Assembly (NCBI RefSeq): GCF_022832385.1
Contig: NZ_JALHLE010000023.1
Location: forward strand, 1-64,000
DNA: 64,000 bases
DNA from: Novosphingobium album (ex Hu et al. 2023)
Lineage (GTDB): Bacteria; Pseudomonadota; Alphaproteobacteria; Sphingomonadales; Sphingomonadaceae
Direction of reading: 5' to 3'
A model generated the notes under the pieces. The model did not search any database. It saw only the letters and a program-made list of their open reading frames with translations, and was not told the origin of the DNA. Below are positions 19,114 through 29,635 of this stretch, in pieces. Both the position numbers and the translations under genes were made by a program. Within the stretch, counting starts at the first letter, position 1. The number at the start of each line of letters is the position of its first letter.

Positions 19114-19424
19114 GACACCATCCTCTTCCCTGGCGGTGCCGTACTTTGCAGCCCGCCTTTGTATGAAGGGTTTGTAACATTACTGATGCCAAAGCGGAAG
19201 CAAACAATACTCAATTAGCTTAGGAAACCGCCATTTTCGCAGTGCAATACGATTAGCGTACCGGCCAGTATTACTCCATTTCAACCTTCGCACAGAATAG
19301 CTGTCGGGCGATCTGGAGGCACCAAACGCGAACTATCGCCACGGCCTGCGTGCCAAAATGGCGAAAAATCGTGGCCAGAGCATGATCTGCCTGCCATGGC
19401 GCGTCTTCAGCAAAGGAACACGCC
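19114..19424. other. Intergenic region between divergent genes
   Basis: About 310 bp separating the exported hypothetical gene (minus) and the PhnA gene (plus). It is more AT-rich than its surroundings around 19190-19290 and must hold both promoters. I see no gene, repeat or recognisable operator. Confidence 0.5.
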
Positions 19425-19733
19425 ATGACAAGCAGCGACGAAGATTATGTGTACGACGAGGAAAGCGGTGAATGGATGCCCGCCTCCGACCTCGCGGCAA
19501 AGCGTGCCGCGGCTGACGCGGTGGTCGTGCACGACGCGGTCGGCAATGTACTGGCCGACGGTGATCAGGTGACGCTAATCAAGGACCTGGAAGTCAAGGG
19601 TGCCGGACAGACGCTCAAGCAGGGCACATTGATAAAGTCGATCCGCCTGACCGGCGATCCGCAGGAAATCGACTGCAAGTATCCCGGCATCAAGGGCCTC
19701 GTCCTGCGCGCCGAGTTCGTCAAGAAGCGCTGA
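19425..19733 (+). CDS. PhnA/YjdM family protein (C-terminal domain only)
   Basis: 102 residues. The C-terminal 65 match the PhnA/YjdM domain (VVHDAVGNVLADGDQVTLIKDL, IDCKYPGIKGLVLRAEFVKK). The N-terminal zinc ribbon of E. coli YjdM is replaced by an acidic stretch (DYVYDEESGEWM). Often annotated as alkylphosphonate utilisation, but no phn genes are nearby and that role is not supported here. Confidence 0.88.
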   Translation: MTSSDEDYVYDEESGEWMPASDLAAKRAAADAVVVHDAVGNVLADGDQVTLIKDLEVKGAGQTLKQGTLIKSIRLTGDPQEIDCKYPGIKGLVLRAEFVKKR

Positions 19734-19844
19734 ACTGCGGGTACCCTGGCCGCTCGATCAATGGCCTGGCAACCGCTCGAGCGCACCCCGGTGCACGCAT
19801 AGGCCAAGGGACCAGCTCTGATACCAGCGGGACCGTCCCGCGGC

Positions 19845-20285
19845 TCACTCTCCCCCGACCGGAGCCTGCCGGGCGGTCCAGCCGCACCCCTGACGCAATT
19901 CGTCCCCCAGCCGAAGCGTGACCACAAATGGATACTTGCGGTCAGACATGCCGTCCGAGCACTCGCCCGGTGTGATAGCCAAAGTCAGTGCCTTGCCTTC
20001 GGCCTCCCCCGAAAAAGACAATCCGCCACGCCCTGCAAACCTTGATACCGGTACATCAAAACCGCCCGGATTTTCAGGTGTCGTATAGGTGAAATGCCCC
20101 CCGGATATTTCGCCGCCCCAGAATGGCTCAGTGCCGGTTACCTTCACGGCCTCGTCCGTCGCAAGCGCATGAAACGGTGCGCGATCCTCGCTATCACCAG
20201 GAACGCCCCCACCGCCGCCACATGCGCTCAAAGACATCGTCAACATCAGAGTGAAGGGACAAAGCCGTCTGGTCATGCGCCCCAA
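19845..20285 (-). CDS. Lipoprotein of the COG3650 type
   Basis: 146 residues with a lipobox LSAC at about residues 18-21. The mature part contains TEPFWGGEISGG and ITPGECSDGMSDRKYPF, typical of COG3650 heat-shock HslJ-adjacent proteins of unknown function. Probably anchored in the envelope. It may start at the second Met (MTRRL). Function unknown. Confidence 0.8.
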   Translation of the reverse strand: MGRMTRRLCPFTLMLTMSLSACGGGGGVPGDSEDRAPFHALATDEAVKVTGTEPFWGGEISGGHFTYTTPENPGGFDVPVSRFAGRGGLSFSGEAEGKALTLAITPGECSDGMSDRKYPFVVTLRLGDELRQGCGWTARQAPVGGE

Positions 20286-20441
20286 GTACCTTCGCGCCGG
20301 ACAAGCGGCAAGGTCACCTCGCCGCCCCTACGGAATTGTCCAAGAGGCATTAGCCCCTCTCCGGCCTCAGCAAAAAAATGAACCCAATTCGGAAATCGAT
20401 CTGACAACCAAGCAGCAATGCACAAACGACAAATCCCTTAT

Positions 20442-20520
20442 GTTGCAGAAAATGCAACCATTGATCGAAGTTTTGAAATTGCACTGCACCGCAACATGCC
20501 TAAATGCTGCATTGCAACAA
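20442..20520. promoter_or_regulatory. TGCA-rich inverted-repeat cluster, possible operator
   Basis: The inverted repeat GTTGCA-N5-TGCAAC occupies 20442-20458. Further TTGCA/TGCA copies run to 20520, upstream of the small exported protein. A similar GTTGC...GCAAC arrangement lies near 24686-24710. The pattern resembles sites bound by PhaR-type regulators, but this is inference from motif appearance only. Confidence 0.35.
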
Positions 20521-20573
20521 CAAGAAGAGATGCCCGAGGCAATCTTCCTGCATCCAAACAAAGGGATATTGCC

Positions 20574-20846
20574 ATGTTCAAGACCATCATCGCGGCCACC
20601 ACTGTTTCGCTCCTCGCTGTTCCTGCGGTCGCCCAGGCCAGCGAAGCCCGCGAGTTCTCGCACGAAGGCGTGGACTACACCTACACCACAGCCCAGAAGG
20701 GCAGTGTGACGGTGATCAATGGCCACACCACTGCCGGCGTTCCGTTTCGCCTCTTCGTCAAGGGCGAGCGCGTGACCGGTACGTACAACAATCGCCCCGT
20801 CAGCTTCACCACCGCTGAAGCTTCGAACGCGCTGGCGAACGACTGA
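20574..20846 (+). CDS. Small exported protein
   Basis: 90 residues: signal peptide MFKTIIAATTVSLLAVPAVA, cut near AQA, then about 67 residues predicted mostly beta (FSHEGVDYTYTTAQKGSVTV). Start selected at the ATG preceded by GGGATA because it places the signal peptide at the N-terminus. A stem-loop terminator follows. Family not recognised; probably periplasmic. Confidence 0.75.
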   Translation: MFKTIIAATTVSLLAVPAVAQASEAREFSHEGVDYTYTTAQKGSVTVINGHTTAGVPFRLFVKGERVTGTYNNRPVSFTTAEASNALAND

Positions 20847-20910
20847 TACGCCGCGTCCTCGGCCGGGGCTCTCTCCTCTCTCCCATCGCCCGGCCTTAAG
20901 GCGCAGCATA

Positions 20911-20946
20911 CAAGGGGCGTCATCCGTCACGGATGACGCCCCTTTC
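20911..20946 (+). terminator. Stem-loop terminator after the small exported protein
   Basis: Perfect 14-bp stem: 20912-20925 pairs with 20931-20944, loop GTCAC. It is followed by T/G-rich sequence without a long T tract. It may also serve as an insulator before the next gene. Confidence 0.65.
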
Positions 20947-21036
20947 GTGTATGCAGGCAAGGCGTTCAGCCCGCCGTCAGACTCAAGACGCCAAGCCGGG
21001 GCGGCGGGAAGCGAAGGAGTATGTGACGGAGGACTG

Positions 21037-21498
21037 ATGGGTTCCGGCAAACTGGTTCTGCTTTTTATTGCAGGCAGCGTGAGCGCGGGTATTCTGGTTG
21101 CCGGCGCCACCACGCATGGCATCCACTCCTATCCGAAAATCTCGCTGCCCGGTGCCTCATCCGAGAGGATCCATGAACCGCCACCGGCGCGATCGTGGCT
21201 TGATGACGGCCTGTCCACCCTCGACGTTCCCGCCTGGCCGTTCGGCCGCGACGAATGGGATGGGAGCGACGATACAGGTGGACAGGATTGGCCTGGCAGC
21301 CCGGCCGGCCCGCAAGGTCACGACGACGGGCTGCTGCAGGATGTGCCATCCGGCACGGCAGATCCCGGGTACGGACCAGCCCCCGGCGCGCCACCCGCCC
21401 CCGGTACCGGTCCGGTTGACGATGCGGCAGCCGAAGCAGCGCAACGCGCTGCCGCGGCGGCCGCGGATGTGAGCGCTGCCGAACGCGGCCTGAATTAA
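21037..21498 (+). CDS. Hypothetical membrane-anchored Pro/Gly/Asp-rich protein
   Basis: 153 residues from an ATG with a strong GGAGGA site. An N-terminal hydrophobic segment (KLVLLFIAGSVSAGILVAGA) acts as signal or anchor. A low-complexity, acidic Gly/Pro/Asp-rich middle and an Ala-rich helix (about 125-150) follow. No domain recognised; the bias suggests a disordered periplasmic region. Confidence 0.6.
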   Translation: MGSGKLVLLFIAGSVSAGILVAGATTHGIHSYPKISLPGASSERIHEPPPARSWLDDGLSTLDVPAWPFGRDEWDGSDDTGGQDWPGSPAGPQGHDDGLLQDVPSGTADPGYGPAPGAPPAPGTGPVDDAAAEAAQRAAAAAADVSAAERGLN

Positions 21499-21567
21499 CT
21501 ATCAACGAGAAAGTGGCGGCGGGGCTCCGCCCGCATGCCGGCGCCGCGACAGGCCTGCAGCCAGCCC

Positions 21568-21969
21568 TCAGTGAACGAGCTTCAGGGCCCCCTGACTGTG
21601 CACCAGACGAACTTCCAATACGTCTTCGTCTTCCTCTATCCCGTGCTTCTCGCGAATCTCCGCCAGCCGCTCGGCGATCATCTCTTCGTCCGCGCCTTGC
21701 GGCAGCGTGTAACGGGCGATCACCATCTCATCGAGCGTGTCGATAACGCAGAAATGTGCGGTTCTTCCGGCACTAGCCAGCGCATCGATGTCGAAACCGT
21801 CAGCCAGATCCCACCGGCCGCCATCGCGCGACCGGATCGGGCGCTGGCAATAGCGGCAAGTGCAGTGGACCACTCCGCCCGCCTCGCGGCGGCGACGACC
21901 TTCCGGCACATGGCGGCGCAAATACCAGCACTGCGCCACGGGTACGGAAGAGTTCATCTTGCTGAGCAT
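21568..21969 (-). CDS. Hypothetical protein with CxxC pair
   Basis: About 133 residues from ATG at 21969. It contains CTCRYCQRPI, a single CxC/CxxC group that could bind zinc, and an acidic C-terminal helical region (EEMIAERLAEIREKHGIEEDED). No family recognised. Cytosolic by lack of signal peptide. Confidence 0.6.
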   Translation of the reverse strand: MLSKMNSSVPVAQCWYLRRHVPEGRRRREAGGVVHCTCRYCQRPIRSRDGGRWDLADGFDIDALASAGRTAHFCVIDTLDEMVIARYTLPQGADEEMIAERLAEIREKHGIEEDEDVLEVRLVHSQGALKLVH

Positions 21970-22116
21970 GGCGTCACCTGTCTTCGCGAGTTCCCTTGAC
22001 CGGGACGAAAGCCAGGCATCCGTCCCCATGGAACTGAGGACGCCCGTTAACCGCGAAATTTAAGCGCCGGCCGCAAAAACACGTGGAGGCGCATAGACAC
22101 CTCGTCCGCCCCGAGC

Positions 22117-22509
22117 CTAGCCGAGCGTCGCGTAGACTTCCGCCACGATGACCCATTCGCCCAGCACTTCGCGCCACTTCGCCACATAATCGCCGGCGGC
22201 CAGCGACTTGCCCGAACGGGCCTCCACGCCCTGCCAGTGTCCCTGCTCGAGCGCCACCGGCTCCACCCGCGACACCGTCACTCTGACCGGGGTGCGGGTG
22301 TAGATCGCGCGCGCAGGACTGGCGAATTCGCGCTTCCACACCTTGAGCTGGGCATTGCGGCCCGAGACGACCGCGCTGTCGCTGCCCGTCACCATCACCA
22401 CGTCGCGCCCAAGCACTTGCGCGATCGCCGCGATATCGCCGTCGGCTATTGCCCGGTTGAACGCGGCCCGGCGCGTGCGGATGATCAGTTCGGCTCCGGA
22501 CTGGTTCAT
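22117..22509 (-). CDS. SnoaL/NTF2-like (DUF4440-type) protein
   Basis: 130 residues. RRAAFNRAIADGDIAAIAQVLGRDVVMVTGSDS and the C-terminal YVAKWREVLGEWVIVAEVY fit the NTF2-like fold of DUF4440 proteins. Start at MNQSGAEL, just after an AGAGGAAAG site. Ligand or reaction unknown. Confidence 0.85.
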   Translation of the reverse strand: MNQSGAELIIRTRRAAFNRAIADGDIAAIAQVLGRDVVMVTGSDSAVVSGRNAQLKVWKREFASPARAIYTRTPVRVTVSRVEPVALEQGHWQGVEARSGKSLAAGDYVAKWREVLGEWVIVAEVYATLG

Positions 22510-22591
22510 GCTTTCCTCTGGCGGCCCTTTGCCCCGCTGCATACCGGTTTGTACGCAGAGCGCAATTTGCGCCGTCAGATTGGTCCACCGG

Positions 22592-23221
22592 TCAGGCGCA
22601 GCCCTCGACATAAGTCAGGTCCGGCATCGTGCCCGCGTGGATCAGGCTCACCTTGCCGTCCTGGCCGATCTCGAAACGCAAGCCGGGGTGGCGTTCGCCG
22701 GCAGCGGGATCAGTGAGATACTTCGCCGGATCGCTGTCGTAGGCGTGGGGCTCGGACTTGAAGCCCGGATAGGCTGCCTTCACCGCTGCCTCGCTGGCCC
22801 CGACGCCGATGCCGTCGGCCAGTGTCACGCCGGCCTCCTCGCCGGCGGTGATGCGCCGCACCTTGCCATTCTCGACAATGGCGTAGACGCCCGGAAAGTC
22901 GCCTGACTCGAATATATGGCAGACGTCCGGGTCCTTCGCGGCAAGGTCGCGCCAGCCGCTGCCCGCAGGCACCGCCTTGCCGATCCTGAGCTCCCCCAGC
23001 CCCTCAGGCTCCAGCACCGGCGGCGTGCCGACCGGCATGACCATCGGCTTCGTGCCGGCCGCCGCATCGCTGGCATTTTCATCACCGGTCACGGTGTCCG
23101 CAGCCCCGCCATCCGACGCCACAGGCGTGGCAGGAGGCTCTTCTGCCGCCGTGGGCTTCGAGGAGCAGGCGGCAAGGACGAGGATCAGCGCAGGGGCGGA
23201 GGCGGCAAGCAGGTGTCTCAT
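22592..23221 (-). CDS. Hypothetical lipoprotein
   Basis: 209 residues with signal and lipobox (LVLAACS, Cys about 19). A low-complexity Ala/Pro/Glu linker follows, and a C-terminal domain of about 135 residues contains LGELRIGKAVPAGSGW and KVRRITAGEEAGVTLADGIGVG. The GIGVG...YP pattern occurs in sphingomonad lipoproteins of unknown role. Confidence 0.78.
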   Translation of the reverse strand: MRHLLAASAPALILVLAACSSKPTAAEEPPATPVASDGGAADTVTGDENASDAAAGTKPMVMPVGTPPVLEPEGLGELRIGKAVPAGSGWRDLAAKDPDVCHIFESGDFPGVYAIVENGKVRRITAGEEAGVTLADGIGVGASEAAVKAAYPGFKSEPHAYDSDPAKYLTDPAAGERHPGLRFEIGQDGKVSLIHAGTMPDLTYVEGCA

Positions 23222-23367
23222 GGCAAGGGAAAACGCGGCGAATCACGGGTAGTTCCACGCCCGCCGGTTCCCGCCCGGTAATCGCCCGCGCCGATCACTG
23301 ATTGCAGCATCGTCAGTTTATTATTGCGATTCATTCGCATTAAACCCCGAGAGGAAAGGACGATCCG

Positions 23368-23586
23368 ATGACCCACGATCTCGCCAAGACCATCAGCTTC
23401 CTCGCGCTGCACCTGCTGGTGGGGTTCACTGTCGCCTTTGCCGTGACCGGATCGGCGGCCATGGCAGGAGGAATCGCGCTGATCGAACCGCTGGTCAATG
23501 CCGTCGTGTTCTTCTTCCACGAGCGCGCATGGAACGGCGATCTGCGGTTCGCCGAGGTGCTGCTGCACCGGCACGCCGCCGCGTGA
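23368..23586 (+). CDS. DUF2061 family small membrane protein
   Basis: 72 residues. Two membrane helices (SFLALHLLVGFTVAFAVTGS and GIALIEPLVNAVVFFFHE) and the ending FHERAWN are diagnostic of DUF2061. A good GAGAGGAAAGG site precedes the ATG. Function unknown. Confidence 0.9.
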   Translation: MTHDLAKTISFLALHLLVGFTVAFAVTGSAAMAGGIALIEPLVNAVVFFFHERAWNGDLRFAEVLLHRHAAA

Positions 23587-23649
23587 CAGGGCCTTGTGGA
23601 CTGCCCCCGGCGGCGGCGTCATAGCGGGACTGCAACCGAGAGGATCTTC

Positions 23650-24087
23650 GTGAAGGCACTTGCTACCACCCTGCTGGCCATGAGCGCTCTTGCCGCCATT
23701 CCGGCCTCCGCCCAGCCCCCAGCCACGTTCAACCTTACGGTCACCGGCCTGCATTCCACCAGGGGCCAGATCGTGGCCTGCCTGTGGCGCGACAAGGACC
23801 GGTTCCCCAGCTGCGAAAAGAGCGGCACCGCGCTGAAGCGCACCTTCCCCGTCACCGGCACCGAGATGCACGTCACCCTGCCCCTCCCTGCCGAGGGGCG
23901 CTACGCGGTGACGGTCGTCCACGACGAGGACGGCAACGGCAAGATGAAGCACAACTTCATCGGCATGCCCGCCGAAGGCGTCGGCATCTCGAACAATCCC
24001 GGCGGCATGCCCGGCTACGACAAGTCGCTGACCCAGATCGCGCCCGGCGGCTCCGTCACGATCAGGATGAAATACCTGTTCGGCTGA
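23650..24087 (+). CDS. DUF2141 family exported protein
   Basis: 145 residues from GTG with GAGAGGATCTTC upstream. Signal peptide KALATTLLAMSALAAIPASA. Mature part with LTVTGLHSTRGQIVACLWRD, VVHDEDGNGKMKHNFIGMPAEGVGISNNP, the DUF2141 hallmark. Periplasmic; function unknown. Confidence 0.92.
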   Translation: MKALATTLLAMSALAAIPASAQPPATFNLTVTGLHSTRGQIVACLWRDKDRFPSCEKSGTALKRTFPVTGTEMHVTLPLPAEGRYAVTVVHDEDGNGKMKHNFIGMPAEGVGISNNPGGMPGYDKSLTQIAPGGSVTIRMKYLFG

Positions 24088-24158
24088 CACGCCGGCTGTC
24101 ACGTTCGGAGTGACACGGACACGCGAAAAAGTGTGTGTCACCTTGTCCTCCGCTGGCC

Positions 24159-24608
24159 TCACCACCACCCCGGCGCGCGAGGATCGGGCACGGCGCGGTC
24201 GAACTGCGCCAGCACCCGCAAGAGCGCGGAAGTGCTGGGCTTTAGCGAGCACCCGGCATAGCGCCCGCGCCGCATCCGCACCGTGACAAGCCCCCGGTGC
24301 GCCGCCTCGGACAGCGCCCAGCCTGTCAACTTCGGCATGGCCGGAATGTCACCCAGCCCTGCTGCAACCGCAAAGTCCCACGCGGCCGTAAAGTGCTCCG
24401 CGCCCCCGCGCCGCCGCAACTGATAGACGCTCTCGCGCGAAGCTCCCACCTGTGCCGCCGCTTCGGAGACCGAACCCGTCTGCGCCAGCCACCCGATGAA
24501 CTCCCCCTGCCGCACCGCCGTCCACCCGTCGCGGCGACGGCGCAGCGGAACCGGCACGAACGGCGGAATGCGCAAGTAGGCAGGCCAGCGGAGCGGAGCA
24601 TGAGGCAT
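24159..24608 (-). CDS. Helix-turn-helix domain protein
   Basis: About 149 residues from MPHAPLRW. The segment FIGWLAQTGSVSEAAAQVGASRESVYQLRRR is a good helix-turn-helix (residues about 40-70), resembling small sphingomonad DNA-binding proteins. The rest is Arg/Ala-rich without a known ligand domain. Possible transcription factor or phage-derived terminase-like HTH; targets unknown. Confidence 0.7.
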   Translation of the reverse strand: MPHAPLRWPAYLRIPPFVPVPLRRRRDGWTAVRQGEFIGWLAQTGSVSEAAAQVGASRESVYQLRRRGGAEHFTAAWDFAVAAGLGDIPAMPKLTGWALSEAAHRGLVTVRMRRGRYAGCSLKPSTSALLRVLAQFDRAVPDPRAPGWW

Positions 24609-24795
24609 GGCCGCGAGAATACGGCAGCGGCGGGTCTGTAGGAAAATGGTTTCGGGAGGGAGAGGGAGCAGCGGTTCATCACAGTTGCGCAGCGCGTGCT
24701 GCAACGCAACAAAATTGCAATTGTTTGCGTAATGGATGGCGCCTTACCGTCGCTCGTTCGTCTTCATGGACAGAGACAAGGAAGGACCGGAACCG

Positions 24796-25263
24796 ATGCG
24801 AATTGCGCAATGGACTATGAAGGCCGCCATGGCGGCAGCCGTCTTGGTGGCAGCGCCAGTAGCGCCAGCCATGGCGCAGGACGCGGCGCCGGGTGCCGAC
24901 GGGCCTCTGAAGGTCGAGAACTACTACCGCGTCAAATGGGGCGGCATGGCCGAATTCCTGCGCGTCTATCACAAGCAGCACGAGGCGCTGCTGCGCGAGA
25001 TGATGCGCCAGGGCTTCATCACCGAAGTGACCGTGGAAATGCCCTTCACCCACATGGGCGGCTCCACCCGCTGGGACGTGCGCGCGACCATCGTCTACAA
25101 GCACGGCGCCGACGGCGTGGGCGCAGGCGCGGCCTACAAGGCGGCGATGGCGGCGGCCAAGGCCCGCATGTTCCCCGACAAGGCGGCGTTCGAGGCCGAG
25201 GAACTCAAGCGCCAGCAGGTGATCGAGGATCACTGGGACGAGGTGATCGAACCGGCGCCCTGA
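24796..25263 (+). CDS. Exported hypothetical protein
   Basis: About 155 residues from MRIAQWTMKA with GGAAGGACCGGAACCG upstream. Signal peptide ends near APAMAQ. Mature part with VENYYRVKWGGMAEFLRVYHKQH suggests a dimeric alpha/beta-barrel-like (Dabb/EthD-type) fold, though no motif is diagnostic. Periplasmic; upstream region carries TGC/GCA repeats similar to those at 20.4 kb. Confidence 0.72.
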   Translation: MRIAQWTMKAAMAAAVLVAAPVAPAMAQDAAPGADGPLKVENYYRVKWGGMAEFLRVYHKQHEALLREMMRQGFITEVTVEMPFTHMGGSTRWDVRATIVYKHGADGVGAGAAYKAAMAAAKARMFPDKAAFEAEELKRQQVIEDHWDEVIEPAP

Positions 25264-25296
25264 ACGCAGGGGGAGACGACCGCTTCCCCATATCCC

Positions 25297-25830
25297 TCAA
25301 TCCTTCCGGATATCCTCCACCAGCACGCCAACGGTCAGGCCCAGCTTGCGCACTTTCATCACGTTGTGCGCGCGGTGGCCGTCGGGGGAGAGGGTCAGCC
25401 ATTGCTGGGTGGGGAAGCCGCCCTTCATCTTGAAGGAGAGGTGCAGGCGGTTGCCGAGGGTCTCGCCGGTGACCTCTCCCTCCGCGTCGCTGAGAGTGCC
25501 GCTATAGTGGCCGGGGCTGGTCTCGCGCATCGTCCATGAGCGCTGGCGCGGCGGCTTGGCGCCTTCCTGCACGGTCTGGACGAGGTGGAGCGTGCCATCC
25601 TCCACGGAGCCGTCGCTGATCACGTGCACGTCGACGGGGGCGGAGAAGATCTTCTTCAGCTTCGCGCGGCCCTCGCTGTGGCCGGTGAAGAAGGCCAGTG
25701 CGTCGAAGCGCGGCTGCGGTGCGGCGGCGATCGGTTCGCTGACGCCGCGCGGCGTGGAGACGCAGCCTGCGAGTGCTGTCAGGGAAGCGGCGGCGAGGAC
25801 CTTTGCGGCCCTGCGGGGGTAAGGGTTCAT
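25297..25830 (-). CDS. DUF3833 family lipoprotein
   Basis: 177 residues from MNPYPRRAAK with lipobox LTALAGC (Cys about 23). The mature domain has FFTGHSEGRAKLKKIF, DGTLHLVQTVQEG and RLHLSFKMKGGFPTQQW, matching DUF3833 lipoproteins. Function unknown. Convergent with the preceding exported protein gene, 33 bp apart. Confidence 0.85.
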   Translation of the reverse strand: MNPYPRRAAKVLAAASLTALAGCVSTPRGVSEPIAAAPQPRFDALAFFTGHSEGRAKLKKIFSAPVDVHVISDGSVEDGTLHLVQTVQEGAKPPRQRSWTMRETSPGHYSGTLSDAEGEVTGETLGNRLHLSFKMKGGFPTQQWLTLSPDGHRAHNVMKVRKLGLTVGVLVEDIRKD

Positions 25831-25903
25831 CTGCGCACCTCGCTTCCCCGGACGTCCGTCAGGGTCATGGTGCGAGCTTAGACACACCTGCCCAACCTTC
25901 AAT

Positions 25904-25986
25904 CGTCATTGCGAGCGAAGCGAAACAATCCAGGGCGGAGCCACGCCGCTCTGGATTGCCGCGGCCCTGAGGGCCTCGCAATGACG
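25904..25986. repeat. Extragenic palindromic repeat
   Basis: An 83-bp element with outer arms CGTCATTGCGAG (25904-25915) and CTCGCAATGACG (25975-25986) and inner arms CAATCCAG (25926-25933) and CTGGATTG (25951-25958). It can fold as a long hairpin or cruciform. The sequence is of the type found in many copies between genes of sphingomonads and rickettsiales. Only one copy is seen here. Confidence 0.85.
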
Positions 25987-26031
25987 AGGTATTTGCTTTT
26001 CACCGGCCGCGCGCGTCAACGCGCGGGCGGG

Positions 26032-26364
26032 CTACTTCCCGCCTCCCATGCGCTCCAGCCGCTTGCGGTTGGCGCTGACGCGCGGGCCGAAGAAATCGAG
26101 GCTGGTCTTCACCGGGTCGTGCGGAGCGAGCGCCAGCTTCGTTCCGAGTTCGATCGCGGCGTGCCATTTCTCGGTCACCATGCGCACGGCTTCACGCTCG
26201 CTGCCGGGGCGCTGGGTGAGAATGGCGCTGGTGCGCATCGCGATCACGGCGCAGGAATCCGCCCAGAGCTGGCAGCTGTCCAGCGTGAGGGAAAGCAATC
26301 CGGTGCCGGGCACCGGAGCGGCGGTGCCGGGAGCTTTCGCCCCCGGCTTTACGGTCTTGGTCAT
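26032..26364 (-). CDS. Hypothetical protein downstream of thiC
   Basis: 110 residues from MTKTVKPGAK, starting 11 bp after the thiC stop. A Pro/Ala/Gly-rich N-terminus of 25 residues precedes a helical domain (LDSCQLWADSCAVIAMRTS and REAVRMVTEKWHAAIELG). No family identified; probably cotranscribed with thiC and so may be under thiamine control. Confidence 0.7.
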   Translation of the reverse strand: MTKTVKPGAKAPGTAAPVPGTGLLSLTLDSCQLWADSCAVIAMRTSAILTQRPGSEREAVRMVTEKWHAAIELGTKLALAPHDPVKTSLDFFGPRVSANRKRLERMGGGK

Positions 26365-26375
26365 GGCTGGTGGTT

Positions 26376-28412
<2,037 letters not shown>

Positions 28413-28477
28413 TGCCTCCCCGGGGTTGGCGGGGACAATAGACGCAAGCGGCCGGTCCGTCTAGGCACCTGCGCGCC

Positions 28478-29098
28478 ATGCCCACGCTCTATCGCCTCGA
28501 CGCCCCTGCACTCGCCGTGGGCCGCGCATTCAACGCCCGCGTGGGTGACGATCCCTGGGCGGGCGGGCATGTGGCGCCGGGCCAGTTCGCACCGGTGATC
28601 ACCGCAGGGCGAGAGTTCATCGCAGGGCCGCGTCCTGCCGGGCGCAAGCTGGAAACGCGCATGATCCCGCGCCTGTGGGGCGTACCACCGCCGCCCTCGG
28701 TGTTCGACGCGCGGCCGGTGCTGACGGTGCGCAATCTCGAAAGCCCGTTCTGGATCGGCAACTTGCGCAACAGCGAGTTCCGATGCCTGATCCCCGCCAC
28801 GGCCTTCATGGAATGGGGCAAGGTTTCGCCCACCGACGGCAAGCGGCGCCAGTGCTGGTTTTCCTGCGCCGACCAGCCGCTTTTCGCCATGGCGGCGGTG
28901 TGGAAGGACAGCGAAATCCCCGGCTTCGCGCTGCTCGCCTGTCCGGCCAATGCCGCGCTGCGGGCCGAAGGGCGTGACACCATGCCGGTGATCCTGCCGC
29001 CCGATCCCGGCGCGCGCGACCTGTGGCTACACGGCGGGTGGGACCGGGCAAAAGCGCTGGTCCAGCCCTATTCCAGTTCGCTGATGGAAATGCGCTGA
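28478..29098 (+). CDS. SRAP (HMCES/YedK) family protein lacking catalytic Cys2
   Basis: 206 residues with SOS-response-associated peptidase features: RLWGVPPP, FWIGNLRNSEFRCLIPATAFMEWGK and TMPVILPP. Active YedK/HMCES proteins need Cys at position 2, which forms a DNA-protein crosslink at abasic sites, plus Asn, Glu and His in the pocket. Here residue 2 is Pro (MPTLYRLD). The Asn (VRNLES) and Glu (FMEWGK) remain, and the His before MPVIL is absent. So it is a divergent, probably non-crosslinking paralogue. Divergent from thiC. Confidence 0.85.
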   Translation: MPTLYRLDAPALAVGRAFNARVGDDPWAGGHVAPGQFAPVITAGREFIAGPRPAGRKLETRMIPRLWGVPPPPSVFDARPVLTVRNLESPFWIGNLRNSEFRCLIPATAFMEWGKVSPTDGKRRQCWFSCADQPLFAMAAVWKDSEIPGFALLACPANAALRAEGRDTMPVILPPDPGARDLWLHGGWDRAKALVQPYSSSLMEMR

Positions 29099-29102
29099 AG
29101 GT

Positions 29103-29501
29103 TCAGAACTGCAGCAGGCTCACGCCGATCAGCACCAGACCGATGACGATCGAGCAGCAGCACCACAGCTTCGAAAGCGGGCCGAATCGACGCACCCAGA
29201 AGGCCATGTAGACATCGGAGAAGGCCAGCACGGCCAGCGCCTCGATGCACATCAGCCCACCGACAACGCTGAGCACGCTCGAAAGCCAGTCGGGCGAGGC
29301 CCACGGATTGACGATGTAGATCACCGCGCCGAGGAACAGTTCCAGCAGGCCAGTCGCGAGTTGAAGCGCGGGCGAGGCCACGATCTCCTCGATCAGCTTC
29401 TGCCAGTGCCCCGGCTTGCGAAATTCCCCGATTCCCGCGAACAGCGCGAAGAGCCCCAGGAACAGCGCGGTCCACGCCGGTGCCAGCGTCAGATCAGGCA
29501 T
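29103..29501 (-). CDS. Hypothetical four-helix membrane protein
   Basis: 132 residues with four predicted membrane helices (for example WTALFLGLFALFAGIGEF, LATGLLELFLGAVIYIV, LMCIEALAVLAFSDVYMAF, LWCCCSIVIGLVLIGVSLLQF). No signature recognised. Inner membrane; convergent with the SRAP gene 4 bp away. Confidence 0.78.
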   Translation of the reverse strand: MPDLTLAPAWTALFLGLFALFAGIGEFRKPGHWQKLIEEIVASPALQLATGLLELFLGAVIYIVNPWASPDWLSSVLSVVGGLMCIEALAVLAFSDVYMAFWVRRFGPLSKLWCCCSIVIGLVLIGVSLLQF

Positions 29502-29635
29502 GCATCAGTCTCCATTCCCCCGTTTTCGTTCCGTGCAGGATGGACTCGACAGAGGGCCGCGTAAAGCGCCGATTTGCCTCATTGTTTCAGCTTCCGGCGC
29601 GCCTTGCATACGCAACCGCATGCCGCCATCTCGCA

